A stretch of DNA of 64,000 nt from Liquorilactobacillus mali KCTC 3596 = DSM 20444 (GCF_000260415.1 NZ_BACP01000037.1:1-64000); one strand, 5' to 3'; shown: positions 26,973 through 35,491, counted from the first letter of the stretch. Program-made: numbers and translations. Notes: a model not told the origin generated them from the sequence alone.

Positions 26973-27998
26973 ATGATTATTGATGCCAATGTATACTGGT
27001 TGCCAGAAAAATTATTTACCAATGAACAATTGCAACAAAGATTTATCCAAGCAGTTAATAGTAGCCATGATTCAAGGGCAATGATTAGCACACTTCCCGA
27101 TGGTTCTAAAAAAATTGTGATTGAAGAACCTATTGGTCAAAGTAGTCTGGATTATTTTCAAAATGATTATCAACTTGATAAACAGTTGAGTGATATGGAC
27201 AGCGCTCATGTTGATAAAGCTATTTTAAAGCTCCCTGGCTGTCAAGAATGGCTGACTTTAGATTTATGCAAAATTTTCAATCGAGCCGTTGCTGAACACA
27301 TTAAGGCCAGTCATGGTCGTATGACTGCTTTAGCAACTGTGCCCCCGTATGGAACCCCAGAAAATTTAGCTGAGTTAGACTACTGTATTACTAAATTAGG
27401 TTTAAAAGGGCTCCAATTATCAACACATTATCAAGATGGTTATTTAGACAATCCTGCCTACCGTAGCTTTTTCCAATATGTGGCAGCACACAAAATTCCT
27501 GTCTATGTTCATCATTCACCAGTCCCAATTGAATATGAATCAATTAAAGATTACGAAAATTTGCGTCGTTCATATGGTCGCTGTTCTGACCAAGTTATCG
27601 CCATCAGCCGGGAAGTTTTCAGCGATCTGTTTGTAGAATTACCAAATTTGAAACTAGCACATTCTATGCTTGGTGGTGGCTATTTTACCTACAAAGAAAT
27701 GTTATTACCACACGATTCTGGACATGGTCGCTTTAGTACAACCAACACTAACGATATTAAAGCACATTTAGAAAACAATATTTTCTATGAGATTTCCCAC
27801 GCACAACCATGGGGAAAAGACAATCTTGAAATTGCTTTAAAAGTACTAGGAGAACAAAATGTTATCTATGGTTCTTCATATCCTGTTAAACAAGCTTGGC
27901 TGACTCAAGGGCCAGAGTTTATTGAACAATTAAATATTAATTCAGCAATCTGCAACCAGGTTCTCAATACAAACGCAAAAAATTTTTACAATTTATAA
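26973..27998 (+). CDS. Amidohydrolase-2 superfamily protein with degenerate metal ligands
   Basis: The 341-residue TIM-barrel protein resembles the ACMSD/resorcylate-decarboxylase branch: MIIDANVYWL at the N-terminus, LKGLQLSTHYQDGYLDNPAYRSFF, IPVYVHHSP, LKLAHSMLGGG and VIYGSSYPV. In active family members the start reads DxHxH and the end GSDYP. Here these are DANVY and GSSYP, so both N-terminal histidines and the Asp are gone, while the two barrel histidines remain. It may be metal-free, non-catalytic or use another chemistry. AAGCGAGGAGAG precedes the ATG. It is the last gene of the operon; a repeat element with a terminator hairpin follows. Confidence 0.7.
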   Translation: MIIDANVYWLPEKLFTNEQLQQRFIQAVNSSHDSRAMISTLPDGSKKIVIEEPIGQSSLDYFQNDYQLDKQLSDMDSAHVDKAILKLPGCQEWLTLDLCKIFNRAVAEHIKASHGRMTALATVPPYGTPENLAELDYCITKLGLKGLQLSTHYQDGYLDNPAYRSFFQYVAAHKIPVYVHHSPVPIEYESIKDYENLRRSYGRCSDQVIAISREVFSDLFVELPNLKLAHSMLGGGYFTYKEMLLPHDSGHGRFSTTNTNDIKAHLENNIFYEISHAQPWGKDNLEIALKVLGEQNVIYGSSYPVKQAWLTQGPEFIEQLNINSAICNQVLNTNAKNFYNL

Positions 27999-28058
27999 CG
28001 AACTATTTTCGACTAAGAGCACAGTAACACGGAAACTAAAAAGACAGCTAAATAAAAT

Positions 28059-28230
28059 GGAGTGTGACATAAGTCGGTAAAATTTGAGTACTAACAAGAA
28101 ATTACGAACATAGCGAGTAATTTGCTATGAGTAATTCGAGGTTAGACGGAAAATTTTGACTTATGGAACACGTTTATCTGTAATAAATAGAAGAGCTCGG
28201 CTAAAATTTCACTTTTGGCCCAGCTCTTTT
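28059..28230 (+). repeat. Dispersed palindromic repeat, copy R1
   Basis: This element of about 172 bp has two parts. The first is a long imperfect palindrome from GTGTGACATAAGTCGG to GACTTATGGAACAC, centred on the perfect stem CATAGC/GCTATG. The second is a distal hairpin (GAGCTCGGC … GGCCCAGCTC) ending in TTTT, which looks like a terminator. It matches copies at 31036 (inverted) and 41631. No ORF lies inside. It sits just after the amidohydrolase gene and its distal part can end that transcript. Confidence 0.8.
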
Positions 28231-28262
28231 CATATTACTAACAACTATCGACTACTTGCACA

Positions 28263-29084
28263 TTATTTATTATTTTTGGCCTGTAAGTCCTGTGCCTTTT
28301 TAAACATTTGAGTCAATTCTCCACTCTTTTGTAACTTAGCAATTTCTTTGTTCACTCTCTTCAACAATGCTTTATCAGATTTTCTGATAGCAATATTGAA
28401 ATAACGTGCCTGCTTAGGAGTTGATAATTTGACTTTTGCAATTGCATACTTTTCTGGATATTGCTTAACATAATTATCGGCAACTTCCCTTTCAACAACA
28501 ACTCCACTTAATTTTCCCTGCGACAATTCAGTAGTCAGACCTGTTAAAACTCCTTCAGTAACAATATTGCTTCCTTTTAACTGTGATTTAGCAATCGCTG
28601 CTTGGGTAGAAGACTGTTGGACTCCTATTGATTTTCCTTTCACATCTGCTACTTTATTAAAGCTGTCAGCATCCTTCTTTTGAACCAGAAGAACATTTCC
28701 AACGGTATAATAAGGATTTGAAAAAGCAACAACCTTTTTACGTTGGTTAGTTGCAGCCATTCCTGCTAGAACCATGTCCACTTTATTATTTTTCAATTCT
28801 GAAATCAAAGATGGAAACTCTATGTTTTCAATTTTTAACTTGACTCCCAAATTATCAGCAATCTTCTGTGCAACCATCATATCGTAGCCAACAATTTTTT
28901 TGTTACCATTTTGCATAACTGGAAACTCAAAGGGTGCATAGTCTGCCGAAGTACCAACGACTAATGTCTTTTTGTCCTGAATACTTTTAACACTATTATC
29001 TGTATTTTTATTGCCACAGCCTGCAAGAATAAGCCCCAGTGCCATTACTGCCCCAATTATTCCTAAAATTTTTCTCGTTTTCAT
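28263..29084 (-). CDS. Amino acid ABC transporter substrate-binding lipoprotein
   Basis: The lipoprotein has 273 residues from ATG 29084 (AAAGGAG upstream). The signal peptide MKTRKILGIIGAVMALGLIL ends in the lipobox LAGC, so it is anchored to the membrane outer face. The mature part is a family-3 periplasmic-binding fold: KTLVVGTSADYAPFEF, VGYDMMVAQKIADNLG, DMVLAGMAATNQRKKVVAFSNPY and KGKSIGVQQSST. It binds a polar amino acid, but the specificity is not readable. No permease or ATPase gene is adjacent, so it is an orphan component. It lies 168 nt downstream of the cyclodeaminase-like gene on the same strand. Confidence 0.85.
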   Translation of the reverse strand: MKTRKILGIIGAVMALGLILAGCGNKNTDNSVKSIQDKKTLVVGTSADYAPFEFPVMQNGNKKIVGYDMMVAQKIADNLGVKLKIENIEFPSLISELKNNKVDMVLAGMAATNQRKKVVAFSNPYYTVGNVLLVQKKDADSFNKVADVKGKSIGVQQSSTQAAIAKSQLKGSNIVTEGVLTGLTTELSQGKLSGVVVEREVADNYVKQYPEKYAIAKVKLSTPKQARYFNIAIRKSDKALLKRVNKEIAKLQKSGELTQMFKKAQDLQAKNNK

Positions 29085-29251
29085 TTTTCTAATCGCTCCT
29101 TTGAGGTTGGAACCATTTTTGCAGATCAACTTTTTCACTGAAGTTATTTCAATTCTAAGTTTTTTCAACAATTATGACCCCGTTACTTGTTAATATTTAT
29201 GAAATTTAAAAATTTCGGATTTGCTAACCTCTTAACTAATCTCTCTGTCTT

Positions 29252-30271
29252 TTAAAGATCCAAGAATTCCAATTCTTTGCCCACATTTTTTTTGAGTGCT
29301 TTTTTATAAATATAATCAGCTGTCATGACGTCTTGAATACCCATTCCAATAGAAGAAGCAACAATGATATCATCATCAGACTTCCTAAATTTCTTTTTTC
29401 CAGCAATAACATCTCCAATTTCTCCCGAAATAGATTCAGCTGTAACAAGCTCAACTTCTTCACCATAGGCATCATGACGATGATTAAGAGAAATATTACT
29501 TCTCTCCACAAAACAATCAATAAAATCAACAACAAAAGCATCAAATGTCTTTTTGACATAACTAGGCTTTAAGTCTTCTTCAAGAACCAATACGGTTGTC
29601 CCTTTATTAAACTTGATTTTAGGTAACAGCAACACGCTAGAATTTGCCGCGTTAACTACAATATCAGAATTGGTACAAGCACTTTGTAAATCATCAAATT
29701 CTACAAAATCAACATGAGGATATATTTTAGATGCTTCATCAATAAAGTGTTTTCTTGCAGCAGGATTGATATCAACGGCTCTTACTTCTTTAATTTTGGG
29801 AAGAACTTTTAAAATCATTATGACACTAGACAATCCTTGTGCACCTGTACCGATGACCGTCACAACTTCGGATGCTTTCTTAGCTAGATACTTTGAAAAG
29901 ATGGCCATTGTTGCCCCTGTTCTCGCCGAGGTTACGTAAGTACCATCCATAATCGCAAGCGGGCATCCAGAATCTGGATCATTCAAAACTATTGTTCCTA
30001 TTGTTGCTGGTAAATCGTGCTTCTTAATGTTGTTTTTGTAGACACTAATTACCTTTACACCGGCAACATCTTGCGTAGCCGAAAATGCAGGCATGCAATT
30101 AGTATAGCCATCATGGTAAGGATAAAGAGGTGTATGTAACTTAACTGGATTGATTACTTTTTTGTCTGAAAAATCTGCAAAGGCTTGTTCCGATAATTTA
30201 ATAGCTTCTTCCGCTGTTATTAATGTTTTAGCTTCCTTTTCATTTATAAATAGAATTGAACCTTTTTTCAT
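29252..30271 (-). CDS. Ornithine cyclodeaminase/mu-crystallin family protein
   Basis: The 339-residue cytoplasmic protein has an N-terminal dimerisation part with KLHTPLYPYHDGYTNCMPAF, then a Rossmann domain with VVTVIGTGAQGLSSVIMI, and the family motif GTYVTSARTGATMAI. Members include ornithine cyclodeaminase, alanine dehydrogenase of the archaeal type, SbnB-like and ketimine reductases, so the reaction cannot be assigned. Its link with an amino-acid-binding lipoprotein suggests amino acid or imino acid metabolism. The upstream region holds two small ORFs. Confidence 0.8.
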   Translation of the reverse strand: MKKGSILFINEKEAKTLITAEEAIKLSEQAFADFSDKKVINPVKLHTPLYPYHDGYTNCMPAFSATQDVAGVKVISVYKNNIKKHDLPATIGTIVLNDPDSGCPLAIMDGTYVTSARTGATMAIFSKYLAKKASEVVTVIGTGAQGLSSVIMILKVLPKIKEVRAVDINPAARKHFIDEASKIYPHVDFVEFDDLQSACTNSDIVVNAANSSVLLLPKIKFNKGTTVLVLEEDLKPSYVKKTFDAFVVDFIDCFVERSNISLNHRHDAYGEEVELVTAESISGEIGDVIAGKKKFRKSDDDIIVASSIGMGIQDVMTADYIYKKALKKNVGKELEFLDL

Positions 30272-30302
30272 AGCTTCCTAAACTCCTTTAATATCAAGTT
30301 AC

Positions 30303-30461
30303 TTATTTGATAAAAACTAATTCGCTATCGCTTTTAGCTGGCTGCTCTACTTCAAAAATAAAGACAAGCACTTCAAGTTCCAGTTGAGCTAGCTTATCTG
30401 AAAGTTTCCCTCTTTCATCGTTGTTGCGGGTGTTTCGTATATGAACAATATGAATTCTCAT
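30303..30461 (-). CDS. Possible small ORF, 52 aa, upstream of the cyclodeaminase-like gene
   Basis: ATG at 30461 opens 52 codons (MRIHIVHIRNTRNNDERG … LAQLELEVLVFIFEVEQ … SELVFIK) to a TAA at 30303. The composition looks protein-like, with amphipathic charged segments, but there is no good Shine-Dalgarno and I recognise no family. It could be a gene relic or a small translated leader gene. Confidence 0.3.
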   Translation of the reverse strand: MRIHIVHIRNTRNNDERGKLSDKLAQLELEVLVFIFEVEQPAKSDSELVFIK

Positions 30462-30517
30462 TTAACCATAATTTAACCACAAACTTTAAATTGTATTTCA
30501 AGAACAACCGTCTCAAT

Positions 30518-30568
30518 TCACAGCAGTATACGACTAACAACCATCATCTGTTTACGCAAATCTAACAT
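30518..30568 (-). CDS. Possible 16-aa leader ORF
   Basis: ATG at 30568 has AGGTGA about 6 nt upstream. The product MLDLRKQMMVVSRILL ends at a TGA. A candidate promoter (TTGTTC, 17 nt, TATATA) lies just upstream on the same strand. The good ribosome site and very short length suggest a leader peptide for the cyclodeaminase-like transcript, but no terminator/antiterminator pair is evident. Confidence 0.35.
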   Translation of the reverse strand: MLDLRKQMMVVSRILL

Positions 30569-31035
30569 CTAGTCACCTCATTATTTTTATTTGATATATA
30601 ATATTAAAAACAAAAGAGAACAAAACGCCTCCGTATAATAAAAAACAAATTAAATCTTAATAAAATGTTAATCAATTTTGGAATGTCATGTCAACGAATA
30701 TAACATTGTATATATACAAAAAATAATTGCTTTCAAAAGTTTTTGAGATTCTCAATTCCTACAGTAGTGCATAAAAACAAAATGGTATTGTTTACATACT
30801 AATAGATATTCTTTATTGACTCAGTAATATTCATTGTTATTTTTTGATGTTTATTTTCTCAAGCTATTTTCGTGCATCTAATTGGTTAAAATCTCCTTTT
30901 AGATGAGACATTTTATAACATAAGCTTTTAATTTATATAATTTTATTCTTAACCTTCACCCAATAACTGTTCATGTTACTGCAATTACTATCATTTCAAT
31001 ATGTATTAAGGAGCACATTTATACAGAATAAACAT
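30569..31035. other. AT-rich gap without a gene
   Basis: There is no ORF with a ribosome site on either strand. Apart from the leader promoter near its left end, nothing is recognisable. The next 170 bp are a repeat copy. Between that copy and rlmH, a minus-strand stretch near 31228-31310 (…SRMVKEEYTGAQEETVATFRECF, stop) may be a gene relic. Confidence 0.3.
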
Positions 31036-31208
31036 AGGGAGCAGGGTCAAAAGTGAAATTTAAACCTAACTCCGCTACTTATTCCGGATAAACGTGTTCC
31101 ATAAGTCAAAATTTTCCGTCTAACCTCGAATCACTCATAGCAAATTACTCGCTATGTTCGTAATTTCTTGTTAGTACTCAAATTTTACCGATTTATGTCA
31201 CACTCCCT
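31036..31208 (-). repeat. Dispersed palindromic repeat, copy R2 (inverted)
   Basis: It is nearly identical to R3 and R1 in reverse orientation, running from AGGGAGCAGGGTCAAAAGTG to TTATGTCACACTCCCT. The outermost bases form a short inverted repeat (TAGGGAG … CTCCCTA), as in small non-autonomous mobile elements. The central CATAGC/GCTATG stem is conserved. Confidence 0.8.
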
Positions 31209-31445
31209 ATGATATTATGATGTCTTTCATTAAAAGCACTCTCTGAATGTTGCAACCGTTTCTTCTTGAGCACCTGTATATTCTTCTTTAACCATACGGC
31301 TGCAATACTTGCTTTAAAGATTTGATAGGCAATTTAATACACGAAACTAACTCTTATCAATTTAGTAATTGTAGTGGTCTAACGAACTAATGCCACGCTA
31401 GTCTTTCTTTTCTCAACCAATATCTACCTTTTTACAAAATATGGA

Positions 31446-31925
31446 TCACTTGTGATAAGGACTCCCAATATTAATCATAAATGCACGATAAATCTGTTCC
31501 GTCAAAACCAATCTCATCAACTGATGGGGCAATGTAAACCGGCCAAAAGAAATTTCTGCATTTGCCCTACTCATAACATCTTTGCTTACTCCTAGAGAAC
31601 CACCTATCACAAAAGTAATATCACTCTTCCCATAAGTAGCTAACTTGCTTAATTCTGTTGAAAATTCCTCTGAACTCCTCTCCTTGCCCTCAATAGCTAA
31701 AACAAACATGTATTCCTTATCCCTAATCTTATCTAATATTCGACTACCTTCGACTATCTTTACTTGTTCCATTTCTGCCGCACTCAATTTTTCTGGCGCT
31801 TTCTCATCATTGACTTCAACAATTTCAAATTTACAAAATTTGCTTAAGCGTTTGGCATATTCTGCAATTCCCTGTTTCAAATACTTCTCTTTCAACTTAC
31901 CAACAACAACAACTTTTATGTTCAT
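31446..31925 (-). CDS. rlmH: 23S rRNA (pseudouridine1915-N3)-methyltransferase RlmH
   Basis: RlmH methylates pseudouridine 1915 in helix 69 of 23S rRNA, using S-adenosylmethionine and acting on the assembled 70S ribosome. The protein has 159 residues from ATG 31925, which has AAGGTGGAG upstream. The SPOUT knot motifs are complete: [13 protein letters not shown], then [20 protein letters not shown] and the invariant end GSPYHK. It is the last gene of the walRK-htrA block, as in other Firmicutes. The 420 bp upstream contain DnaA boxes. Confidence 0.96.
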   Translation of the reverse strand: MNIKVVVVGKLKEKYLKQGIAEYAKRLSKFCKFEIVEVNDEKAPEKLSAAEMEQVKIVEGSRILDKIRDKEYMFVLAIEGKERSSEEFSTELSKLATYGKSDITFVIGGSLGVSKDVMSRANAEISFGRFTLPHQLMRLVLTEQIYRAFMINIGSPYHK

Positions 31926-31946
31926 AACTCTCCACCTTTTCACACT

Positions 31947-32271
31947 TTATCCACATAGTTATCCACTTATCCACAGTTACACAATCAATATACTGGGCCG
32001 AACATATTTTCGTCACAATATTTATTTAAATTGAATTTGTCAACCATTAGTGTATTATCCACAAGAAAATTTTATTTACACACTGTTAACTATATGCTAT
32101 AAATACCATTAAATCAACGTTTATAGAACACATATGATGAACTATAAAAAGATATCAACAGCTTAATGCACAGCTTGTGGATAACTATAAAGAGGCTAAA
32201 AATCCTTATTCTATACTATTTTTTTTAGTTCTTAACAACCTCCCCTGAAGTTTCGCACAATCTTATTCACA
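31947..32271. promoter_or_regulatory. Cluster of DnaA boxes between rlmH and htrA
   Basis: The sequence TTATCCACA or close variants occurs at 31947-31955, 31959-31967 (last base T), 31967-31975, 32055-32063, 32176-32184 (reverse) and 32263-32271 (TTATTCACA). That is six matches to TTATNCACA in 325 bp of AT-rich intergenic DNA. The known oriC of lactobacilli is at dnaA-dnaN, so this could be an auxiliary DnaA-binding locus that titrates DnaA or regulates rlmH. Confidence 0.7.
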
Positions 32272-32298
32272 TTACATAATTAATACTTATTTTTTACA

Positions 32299-32345
32299 CA
32301 AAAAAAGTATTTCCTCCCTGCGTCTCAAGGATAAATACTTTTTTG
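32299..32345. terminator. Terminator downstream of htrA
   Basis: AAAAAAGTATTT and AAATACTTTTTT form a stem around a loop of about 20 nt, with T tracts available in both directions. It ends the htrA transcript read leftwards. Confidence 0.7.
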
Positions 32346-32367
32346 AGTAAACTATGAATTATATTTA

Positions 32368-33687
32368 TTAATTTCCAGAATTTGAAGACGTTGTTGTATT
32401 TGAATCATTCGCCTCAAGCGTTAATTTAATATTAGCAGTCTTTAATGTACCGTCGTGGTAGTACTGGATCTGCACTGTATCACCTAATTTATGAGAGTAA
32501 AGCGCAGTCCGTAAACTAGCCAATCCCTTAACTTTCTTACCACCAAGTGATGTAATAACATCATATTTTTGGATGCCTGCAGCCTTTGCTGGTGAACTGT
32601 TGGAAACCTTGATCACAACTACACCGCTAGTTACACTACTTGGTAACTTGAGGGTTGATTTCTGGTCACTGTCAGAAACATAACTTAGATTAATCAATGA
32701 TATTCCAAGAGCTGGTCGTTTGATCTTACCATCTTTGACAAGCAGATTGATTATTTTTACAACTTCATTACTTGGGATTGCAAAACCCATTCCTTCTACA
32801 GTAGTTGAAGAACTCGAAGAACTTGTGCTAGTACCTGTACTTGTCAACTTCATCGAGTTTATTCCCACAACTTGACCAGCTAGGTTCACTAATGGTCCCC
32901 CTGAATTACCAGGATTAATAGCTGCGTCCGTCTGAATTACAGTCGTCTGCCCAGTACTCGTTCCATTACTGTCAGTTGTCTCAATAGTTCTCTTCTTAGC
33001 AGAAATAATTCCCTGTGTAAGCGATGTTGCATATGTTGATCCTAGTGGTGAACCAATTGCAAGTGCCGTTTGTCCAACACTAATATTATTTGAATTACCA
33101 AATGTTGCCACCTGAGTAACATCTGCTGCGTTTATCTTTAGAACTGCCAAATCAGTAACCGAATCATGTCCAACTACTGTAGCTGATAATTTTTTCCCAC
33201 TATTAAGGAGAACCTTAACTTTATTAGCACCAGATATAACATGATTATTAGTCACAATAAACGCTGTATTACCCGTTTTCTTGTAAATTACACCAGAACC
33301 TTCACTCTCTGAGGTAGTTTCACCTGATGAGCTATCACCAAACAAATCATCCAGAGAATTGGAAGAACTACTCGTTGTATATGCCTCTACAGAGACAACC
33401 GCATTTTTTATCTTATTGAAAGCTTTCGTAGATTGCGTACTTACGTTTACCTTAATGTTACTGACCTTTGCAGTTCCCTTTGAATTTTCAGCAGTTACTG
33501 CTGTATTTTCGTAAGCCTGATATGCAGCATACCCACCAAATGCTATTCCGCCGCCTAAAAGGCCACCAATTAGTGCAACTAAAAAAATTTTCCCAATACG
33601 AGGCTGCTTAGGCGGTTGCTTTTTCTGAGAAGATTCATCCTTGATCAATTTGGCATCAATCGTTTCTCTCTCTTCATTTTTATCCAT
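32368..33687 (-). CDS. htrA: Serine protease HtrA (DegP-like)
   Basis: This membrane-anchored surface protease degrades and matures exported proteins. It has 439 residues if started at ATG 33687 (MDKNEERE), which gives the usual cytoplasmic tail; a GTG at 33720 is possible. One membrane helix lies at about residues 35-60 (IFLVALIGGLLGGGIAFGG). The catalytic triad is His in VTNNHVISGANK, Asp in DSVTDLAVLKI and Ser in NPGNSGGPLV. Ser/Thr-rich low-complexity loops flank the catalytic domain. One C-terminal PDZ domain starts near VVVIKVSNSSPAKAAGI. It lies directly downstream of yycJ, as is usual. Confidence 0.95.
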   Translation of the reverse strand: MDKNEERETIDAKLIKDESSQKKQPPKQPRIGKIFLVALIGGLLGGGIAFGGYAAYQAYENTAVTAENSKGTAKVSNIKVNVSTQSTKAFNKIKNAVVSVEAYTTSSSSNSLDDLFGDSSSGETTSESEGSGVIYKKTGNTAFIVTNNHVISGANKVKVLLNSGKKLSATVVGHDSVTDLAVLKINAADVTQVATFGNSNNISVGQTALAIGSPLGSTYATSLTQGIISAKKRTIETTDSNGTSTGQTTVIQTDAAINPGNSGGPLVNLAGQVVGINSMKLTSTGTSTSSSSSSTTVEGMGFAIPSNEVVKIINLLVKDGKIKRPALGISLINLSYVSDSDQKSTLKLPSSVTSGVVVIKVSNSSPAKAAGIQKYDVITSLGGKKVKGLASLRTALYSHKLGDTVQIQYYHDGTLKTANIKLTLEANDSNTTTSSNSGN

Positions 33688-33696
33688 ACAAGCAAT

Positions 33697-33720
33697 GTGC
33701 TGTCTTACAAAAAACAGCAC
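33697..33720 (-). promoter_or_regulatory. Hairpin between the htrA ribosome site and the likely ATG
   Basis: On the minus strand GTGCTGT and ACAGCAC form a 7-bp stem with a 10-nt loop, directly after the strong purine tract GGGAGGAGGG (33721-33731). The first stem base is the alternative GTG start. If folded, it would bring the ribosome site to about 9 nt from ATG 33687. Confidence 0.4.
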
Positions 33721-33832
33721 CCTCCTCCCTTCTCCATGTAGAATACTAGTATCTTATTTACATTCTATCGATAAATTTTGAAAAAATCATGAAATAAGTA
33801 CTATATTTATTTAAAGCAGCCTGTTTTTGGAA

Positions 33833-34651
33833 TCAAATTTCTACTAATTTCGTTGCTTTTTCCGGATCTGTGTCATAGATTCCAAAATCTTCATTAACAC
33901 CCAAGTCCTGTTGCTTCATCGCGGTTTCTACAGTCAAGTGTGCTAATTCCTTTACATTATTGTCCTTACTTAAATGCCCCAAGTATATTTGCTTAGTTCG
34001 ATTGCCAAGCACATCTATCAAAGCTGATGCACCATCATCATTTGATAAATGCCCACGATCACTCAAAATTCGTTGTTTCAAAGACCACGGATAGGCTCCC
34101 ATTCGCAGCATCTCTGTATCATGATTGCATTCAATCAAATAACCATCGGCATTCTTGATAACTCCCTCAGTACGTTCAGAAACATACCCTGTATCAGTTA
34201 GAATTACAAATGAATGTCCATTATGATGAAATTGATAGAATTGAGGCTCTGCAGCGTCATGAGACACACCAAAACTCTCAACATCAAGATCAACGAAAGA
34301 CTTTGTTTCACCCATCCCGAATAAATGCTTTTGTTCACCGGGGATATTACCTATTTTGTTGGACATTGCATCCCATGTGCCTTTGTTGGCATATACATCC
34401 AAATTATACTTTCTTGCTAAAACACCAACACCCTTACAATGATCAGTATGTTCATGCGTAACAAGTAAACTGTCAACATCAGCAATATTTCTTCCAATTG
34501 AGGTCATCAGATTCGCAATCTTTTTCCCACTTAACCCCGCATCAACCAAAATTTTTCGCTTTGGAGTTTCGATATAAGTGACATTGCCACTACTTCCGCT
34601 AGCCAAAACACTTATCTTCATATCATCTTTTTCTTGGCTCACCAAATCCAT
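33833..34651 (-). CDS. walJ: MBL-fold hydrolase YycJ/WalJ
   Basis: The protein has 272 residues, with a metallo-beta-lactamase fold and the start MKISVLASGSSGNVTYIETP characteristic of YycJ. The metal motif reads VTHEHTDHCKG, with later ligands in SHDAAEP and LTDTGYVS. In Bacillus and streptococci this protein is encoded with WalRK and affects DNA repair and cell-wall homeostasis; double-strand exonuclease activity has been reported for the Bacillus protein. The ATG at 34651 is used, but an internal ATG 33 nt downstream is the family-like start. It is cytoplasmic. Confidence 0.93.
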   Translation of the reverse strand: MDLVSQEKDDMKISVLASGSSGNVTYIETPKRKILVDAGLSGKKIANLMTSIGRNIADVDSLLVTHEHTDHCKGVGVLARKYNLDVYANKGTWDAMSNKIGNIPGEQKHLFGMGETKSFVDLDVESFGVSHDAAEPQFYQFHHNGHSFVILTDTGYVSERTEGVIKNADGYLIECNHDTEMLRMGAYPWSLKQRILSDRGHLSNDDGASALIDVLGNRTKQIYLGHLSKDNNVKELAHLTVETAMKQQDLGVNEDFGIYDTDPEKATKLVEI

Positions 34652-34681
34652 ACTCCTATCCCTCTATCTTCTAAACACTTT

Positions 34682-35491
34682 TTAATTTATACTATCTGAT
34701 TCGTCCATTATTGCACCTGAAAAGGCGTTTATTCTCCTATATTGTACATTACCAGTTGAGTTGCTCTTAACCGCTATTACCCATGTTGGGATATATACAA
34801 TATTGTTATTCACAGAAAGTAGTCTTGTGTATCCCAAGTTTACCCACTCAACTGAACTATTGCTCATTAATTTATTATACTGGTACAACCAGATAACAGC
34901 TCTTTCTTGACTTATTATTGGATGCTCTTGCAAAATATCTACATCATCAAGTATTCCTTGCGAATATCCTATCACATAACCGTTTCTTATATTAAATCTT
35001 ATTTGGCCATTTGTCATATAAACGGGTGTCCCATGAACAAGCTGAGTATAAACTACAGTACTTTTGGTAGAAAGGCTTTTGTTATATTTATACTTTCTTC
35101 CCTCTACAATCTTCGTTTTATCACTAACAATTGCATCAAGCGTATTTTGCGGCTTACTGGTTTTTTTGATCTTTATCGGATTTTCAAATGAGCCCACTAT
35201 TTTGTGATTCTGATAAGATACAGTTTGGTTTTGTAGTGAACTAATATTTCCTTGAAGGTCATTTCTAGTAGAACTCGAAATATAAAAACCTTCTCCTTTC
35301 TTATTAGAGAGCTCCCCGTAAGTAATCTGATCTCCTTTAATACTCCTTAATACTGAGGAAAGTGAATTTTCATTTGTTGATTTTGTTGTTGAAATAACAG
35401 CATCGTCTTTTTGTGAATAGGACATGAACAAAAAGATATCCAGTGCTATGAAAGCTATAAAGAAGATCAATTCTATTCTCTTGAAGTTCAT
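34682..35491 (-). CDS. walI: WalK regulatory protein YycI
   Basis: The 269-residue bitopic membrane protein has a single N-terminal helix (ELIFFIAFIALDIFLFMSY) and an extracytoplasmic domain with the usual YycI pattern, ending in WVIAVKS … RRINAFSGAIMDE. With YycH it associates with WalK through the membrane helix and modulates the kinase. It lies 19 nt after yycH and 30 nt before yycJ, within the walRK operon. Lengths in the family are 250-290 residues. Confidence 0.9.
   Translation of the reverse strand: MNFKRIELIFFIAFIALDIFLFMSYSQKDDAVISTTKSTNENSLSSVLRSIKGDQITYGELSNKKGEGFYISSSTRNDLQGNISSLQNQTVSYQNHKIVGSFENPIKIKKTSKPQNTLDAIVSDKTKIVEGRKYKYNKSLSTKSTVVYTQLVHGTPVYMTNGQIRFNIRNGYVIGYSQGILDDVDILQEHPIISQERAVIWLYQYNKLMSNSSVEWVNLGYTRLLSVNNNIVYIPTWVIAVKSNSTGNVQYRRINAFSGAIMDESDSIN

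Noticed and set aside
28059-28230. CRISPR array or insertion sequence
   Set aside because: The repeats are single, widely spaced and palindromic, with no spacer pattern, cas genes or transposase.
31947-32271. Primary chromosomal origin (oriC)
   Set aside because: dnaA and dnaN are not adjacent, and gene order and strand bias place the main origin beyond the dnaB end. Only a secondary DnaA-binding role is proposed.
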